Source: Candidatus Hodarchaeota archaeon (GTDB taxonomy: Archaea > Asgardarchaeota > Heimdallarchaeia > Hodarchaeales > Hodarchaeaceae). From it: a stretch of 17,928 bases of DNA. The notes below the pieces were generated by a model, which saw nothing but the letters and a program-made list of their open reading frames with translations, made no database searches and had not been told where the DNA came from. A program made the translations under genes and the position numbers. The first letter of the stretch is position 1. Each line of letters begins with the position of its first letter. Of the stretch, positions 14,529 through 17,928 are shown piece by piece. The stretch is taken from positions 1-17,928 of the forward strand of contig JAEOSR010000145.1 of assembly GCA_016840285.1 (NCBI GenBank), given 5' to 3'.

Positions 14529-15455
14529 GTGAATACTAAGGATTTTGACTTCGTGTTTCGTAAGGAATTTCTTATCCTCTGTCTTCTTTTGCTGACTGTG
14601 ACTTTTGCTCAAGTGTCATTAGGACAAATGTCAGGAATGATAAAGAGTGAACCCTTTTTGATATTAAATTTCACTTTATTTGAGGTTTTAGGAGTTATCC
14701 TTCCTGTATTCTCTGGAATGTATATCTATTTAAATTACCGTACGAAGAATAATCATCCTTGGTTTCTCTTTATAGTGTCAGTCGGAGTGATTGTATTAGC
14801 TACTTTGATTATTGCAGCTCTTTTTGGAGTATCCTTTCGAAGTGCAGAAGATGAAGGAGAAGTAGAACCTGTTTTACCTAGTTATAATACTACCTCTATA
14901 ATTACAACCACTCCCTATACTATAATCACGACTGAAACTCAACAAACAACAGAACCAACTCAACTAATTGCTCCACCAGTAAATCTATTAGATTTAAATG
15001 ATTTTTTCCAATCTTTACAAAATTTCGGAATCTTTTTTCTAATATTTTTGTTTTTTATACCACTTTTGTTCATGTTTATTATCAGACGTTGGTCTGAAGA
15101 TATGGGGATTGACTCTGAGGACACTAAAGACGTTAGCAAAAACAGGTACGAAAATCAATATAAGATGAGAACGGTTTTAGAGTGTTATTACCAAGCATCT
15201 ACAGCTCTAGAAGAACGTGGAGCAGATAGTTCACTCAATTTCACTCCGACAGAATTTAGTCAGGACGTGGTTAACAAAACTTTGACCTCTCCGCCTTTAA
15301 TAGATGATTTAACTGATGTGTTTGAAGAGGTAAAGTTCTCAGATCATACAATTTCGGATCAACAAGTGAATTTAGCTAAGTCTTTAGCCTCGAAAATCAT
15401 TTTCTCCTCCGATTCGATGGATGAAAACGAAATAGATGAAGAAACAGAGGATTAA
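14529..15455 (+). CDS. DUF4129-domain membrane protein of the MoxR/DUF58 operon
   Basis: The GTG at 14529 follows AGGA by six bases and puts a signal-like hydrophobic segment at 12-27, giving 308 residues; a TTG at 14457 would add 24 residues of poor quality. Further membrane segments lie at about 45-68, 78-100 and 165-185. Between the last two is a Thr/Ser/Pro-rich stretch (about 121-146), probably external and suited to glycosylation. The C-terminal domain (about 212-288, MRTVLECYYQ and later FTPTEFSQDV, then a helix to SLASK) matches the DUF4129 domain. In archaea and bacteria this domain occurs with MoxR ATPases and DUF58 proteins. An acidic tail ends the protein. Its stop is one base before the next gene's ATG. 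Confidence 0.78.
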   Translation: MNTKDFDFVFRKEFLILCLLLLTVTFAQVSLGQMSGMIKSEPFLILNFTLFEVLGVILPVFSGMYIYLNYRTKNNHPWFLFIVSVGVIVLATLIIAALFGVSFRSAEDEGEVEPVLPSYNTTSIITTTPYTIITTETQQTTEPTQLIAPPVNLLDLNDFFQSLQNFGIFFLIFLFFIPLLFMFIIRRWSEDMGIDSEDTKDVSKNRYENQYKMRTVLECYYQASTALEERGADSSLNFTPTEFSQDVVNKTLTSPPLIDDLTDVFEEVKFSDHTISDQQVNLAKSLASKIIFSSDSMDENEIDEETED

Positions 15456-15456
15456 A

Positions 15457-15915
15457 ATGGATGTACTATATATAAGTTTACTAATTTTGTTAATCTTTCT
15501 TACATTTTGGGCTATAAATTCGCACAGAGTAAAGCAAAAAGAATCACAAACTCCTCAATTTAAGAAAGCGAGAACAGAATATTTAAAGCCCCCTCGGCCT
15601 CACAGTGAATCGTATAATAATTTTTTTCGGCTAGCGTCAAGTGTCTATTCAAAACAACAGAAAAAAATAGCTTTAGTATTATCTCAATTGATTAAAGACT
15701 ACATGGAGCTTAGTGATCATTCAAGTGAAAGAAAAAATCTTAGTGAAAACCTTAAACTCATCCTGACCGATCCTGATGAATGGTTCCTTCTTCAATTAGA
15801 TCTTATTGACCGTTCTGAAGTATCTCGGAAGCAAGGACTCTCTAAAAGCTATATCCAAGTCTTAGATGAAGTCCAACACCTACTAAACATTTCATTGGTT
15901 TTTGAAATGGAGTGA
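15457..15915 (+). CDS. Small single-pass membrane protein of the MoxR operon
   Basis: From ATG 15457, which has AGAGG six bases upstream, the product is 152 residues. It has an N-terminal membrane anchor (about 3-25) and a basic stretch, KQKESQ then KKARTEYLKPP, followed by a soluble helical domain (about 55-150). I do not recognise it firmly; its place between a DUF4129 gene and MoxR recalls the small haloarchaeal membrane protein often called DUF7269, but sequence similarity was not tested. The gene starts two bases after the previous stop and its stop overlaps the ribosome-binding site of the MoxR gene, so it is translated as part of the same unit. It is probably a structural partner of the complex. 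Confidence 0.7.
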   Translation: MDVLYISLLILLIFLTFWAINSHRVKQKESQTPQFKKARTEYLKPPRPHSESYNNFFRLASSVYSKQQKKIALVLSQLIKDYMELSDHSSERKNLSENLKLILTDPDEWFLLQLDLIDRSEVSRKQGLSKSYIQVLDEVQHLLNISLVFEME

Positions 15916-15923
15916 TTCAAGTT

Positions 15924-16880
15924 ATGCAAATAGATGAAACCTCAAAAATATGTAATGAAATCTTAAGTGAAATCTCTCAACACATTATCGGTAAAAATGA
16001 GGTTCTTAGAAAAGTAATTTTGGCCTTTCTAGCTGATGGACATATTCTCTTTGAAGATTACCCTGGTTTGGCAAAAACCATGATTTGCAGATCATTTGCA
16101 GCAGCTTTAGGTTGTGAATTTAATCGAATCCAATTTACTCCTGATTTATTACCTCAGGATTTAACTGGTTCGGAGATTTACAATCAAAAAACAAATGATT
16201 TTGAGTTTAAACCTGGCCCTATTTTCTCAGACATTATTCTTGCTGATGAAATAAACCGAGCCACACCTAAAACTCAAAGTGCCTTGCTAGAGGCAATGGG
16301 GGAGTATCAAGTAACTGTTGGAGGGATTACATACCCTTTATCTGAAAATAAACCATTTCTAGTTGTTGCAACACAAAACCCATTAGAACTCGAAGGAACT
16401 TTTGCATTACCTGAAGCCCAAATTGATCGGTTTCTCGCAATGATCCGAATTGGTTATCCTTCAAAAGAAGCGGAAAAGGTAATATTAACAAATCGAATTA
16501 ATAGAAAGAAAAAAGCTTTTGATGTATCCAAGGTAACAAACCGATCTACTTTTTATGAGATGCAGCGTTCAATTGAGAAAGTCCATGTCTCCGAGGAAAT
16601 TAAAGAATATATTGTCGAGATTGTCACGCAAACCCGTGAAATGCAGTCAGTTAAGGTAGGATCATCCCCTCGAGGATCTTTAGACCTAATGGCGCTATCA
16701 CGAGCCAACGCGGTATTAAATGAGCGAGATTATGTAATCCCACATGATGTTAAAGAGCTTGCATCAACTACACTCGCTCATAGAATGATACTCGAGGTCA
16801 GTTCTTGGTTATCTGGGTCTTCATCAGAATCAATCATTGAAAAGATTCTAGTAGAAGTTAAAGCTCCCCGACGTGAATAA
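15924..16880 (+). CDS. MoxR-family AAA+ ATPase
   Basis: The 318-residue protein has the full AAA+ set of the MoxR branch: Walker A EDYPGLAKT (44-52), Walker B IILADEINRA (104-113), sensor 1 ATQNP (149-153), the Arg-finger segment EAQIDRF (164-170) and a sensor-2 segment SSPRGSLDL near 250. MoxR proteins act as hexameric chaperone-type ATPases on proteins with von Willebrand or DUF58 domains. ATG 15924 is chosen because GGAGTGAT (15909-15916) ends seven bases upstream; a GTG at 15912 would add four residues inside that site. The gene lies between the small membrane protein and DUF58, the expected partner order. Confidence 0.93.
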   Translation: MQIDETSKICNEILSEISQHIIGKNEVLRKVILAFLADGHILFEDYPGLAKTMICRSFAAALGCEFNRIQFTPDLLPQDLTGSEIYNQKTNDFEFKPGPIFSDIILADEINRATPKTQSALLEAMGEYQVTVGGITYPLSENKPFLVVATQNPLELEGTFALPEAQIDRFLAMIRIGYPSKEAEKVILTNRINRKKKAFDVSKVTNRSTFYEMQRSIEKVHVSEEIKEYIVEIVTQTREMQSVKVGSSPRGSLDLMALSRANAVLNERDYVIPHDVKELASTTLAHRMILEVSSWLSGSSSESIIEKILVEVKAPRRE

Positions 16881-16900
16881 TATTGATTATCTTATGAGAT

Positions 16901-17928
16901 ATGAAGGATGGTGGCTTGTCTCTGAAAAAAAGTCTTAAGCAGCTAACTCTGCTCAATTTGGCTTTATTTCTCATAGCTTTAGCGATTATTTTGCAAACTT
17001 GGACAATTGCAGGGGCAATTCTTCCTATTCTTATTATTTTCTTTTTTTATCTCACTTCAGAAGAACTTGATGTCCATCATCTTATTATAAAACGCAGTAT
17101 CTCACGAAACAAAACAGAGACGGAGGGAGAGCTCATCCATGTTAATGTGAAAATAATAAATAAAGGGAAACGTATTCCTATTCTTGAAGTAGTTGATTTA
17201 ATACCAAATGAATGTACAGTGAATGAAGGATCAAACCACTGGATTTCAGAGCTTAATGAACATGAAAGTATCACTTTTTCATATGCAATACAAGGCCATC
17301 AACGAGGACGCTATAAGATTGGACCCGTTCTTATCCGTGGAGCAGATTTTTTTAATTTTAATTCTGAATCAATTGAATACCCAGTTTTTAATCCTTTCGA
17401 TGTTGTTCCATCATTAATCAAATTAAAATTCTTACCAATATCACGGCAGAGGTTATTACCAGAAACAGGACATATCCCTAGCCTTATCTATAAAGGTCGT
17501 GACTTTGATTTTCAAGGAGTGCGAGATCACCAAGAAGCTGATGAATTAAGAACTATCAATTGGCGAGTCACAGCGAAGTTTAACAAACTCGCGACAAACG
17601 AGTTCGCATTAGATCAATCAGCGCGAGTGTTTGTACTTTTTGACCATACTGACTCTACATTACGTCTACTTGAGGAAGGAGTGATGTGCGCATTATCCAC
17701 TTCAGAGTATCTTATTTCTCAACGAAATAAAGTAGCATTTTTCGGTATTGGGGAGTTTATCCACGAAATCCCTGCAGCACCAGGAAAACGTCAACTTCTC
17801 AAGATAAATGAATTTCTTATAGATGTTGAATGTTCTAAGCCTCGTTTTAAAGATACATTATATCCCCGCTTGACTAAGAGACTCCTACCGACTTTACCTT
17901 CTTTATCTCAGATTTTTTTCATCAGTCC
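16901..17928 (+). CDS. DUF58-domain membrane protein (3' end outside window)
   Basis: The frame runs without a stop to the window edge, giving 342 residues of an incomplete protein. Two membrane helices at about 15-31 and 34-51 form a hairpin, followed by a beta-rich region and the DUF58 signature at 199-222 (GRDFDFQG ... RTINWR), which corresponds to the usual 'G.D.DF..VR....D..R.I.WR' block. A von Willebrand A-like fold follows (VFVLFDHT). DUF58 proteins pair with MoxR ATPases. ATG 16901 is the first start after an in-frame TGA; a TTG at 16916 with a better upstream purine tract is an alternative. The operon probably continues beyond the window with further membrane or transglutaminase-type genes, which cannot be seen. 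Confidence 0.88.
   Translation, partial: MKDGGLSLKKSLKQLTLLNLALFLIALAIILQTWTIAGAILPILIIFFFYLTSEELDVHHLIIKRSISRNKTETEGELIHVNVKIINKGKRIPILEVVDLIPNECTVNEGSNHWISELNEHESITFSYAIQGHQRGRYKIGPVLIRGADFFNFNSESIEYPVFNPFDVVPSLIKLKFLPISRQRLLPETGHIPSLIYKGRDFDFQGVRDHQEADELRTINWRVTAKFNKLATNEFALDQSARVFVLFDHTDSTLRLLEEGVMCALSTSEYLISQRNKVAFFGIGEFIHEIPAAPGKRQLLKINEFLIDVECSKPRFKDTLYPRLTKRLLPTLPSLSQIFFIS

Overview
This window is about 18 kb of AT-rich, gene-dense DNA that is most likely archaeal. The evidence is a transcription factor S (TFIIS/RPB9-type) gene, an archaeal-type dUTPase relative, an ADP-forming acyl-CoA synthetase alpha-type protein, a V4R protein, TATA-like boxes upstream of several genes, and Shine-Dalgarno sequences of the GGTGAT/GAGGT type. 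A Rab-like small GTPase with a full set of G motifs, next to a V4R protein and a PC/HEAT-like solenoid, suggests an Asgard archaeon. No rRNA or marker gene is present, so the lineage cannot be fixed from this window.

Layout. 1-354 holds the 3' end of an unrecognised gene (+), convergent with a dUTPase-like gene (-, 351-845). An ADP-forming acyl-CoA synthetase alpha-type gene (+, 968-2431) converges on an alpha-solenoid repeat protein (-, 2436-3860). A soluble GAF-PAS-PAS histidine kinase (-, 3998-6202) follows. Next is a two-gene + unit of a cytidylate-kinase-like protein and a DUF6125-like protein (6417-7608). A - block holds the transcription factor S paralogue, a possible 29-codon upstream ORF and a V4R protein (7665-9242). 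A small unknown + gene (9467-9826) converges on the small GTPase (-, 9872-10444). A zinc-ribbon protein and an M20 peptidase form a + unit (10611-12030). A - cluster then holds a protein with eight CxxC pairs, a multi-pass membrane protein and a cysteine-dependent protein phosphatase (12043-14325). The right end is a + operon: DUF4129 membrane protein, small single-pass membrane protein, MoxR AAA+ ATPase and DUF58 protein (cut by the window edge).

How the genes work together. The clearest multi-gene unit is the right-hand MoxR/DUF58/DUF4129 operon, probably a membrane-anchored, ATPase-driven assembly or maturation module of unknown target. The other genes are mainly single genes or pairs for signalling (histidine kinase, phosphatase, GTPase, V4R), nucleotide metabolism (dUTPase-like, CMP-kinase-like), transcription (transcription factor S) and catabolism (acyl-CoA synthetase, M20 peptidase). 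I found no CRISPR array, insertion sequence, tRNA or rRNA, and no intergenic gap above 300 bases. The most unusual items are the zinc protein with two identically spaced four-CxxC blocks, the GTPase with a Sar1/Arf-like switch II in a Rab-like body, the dUTPase relative lacking its Arg-Ser-Ser motif, and the solenoid with PC-like repeats.
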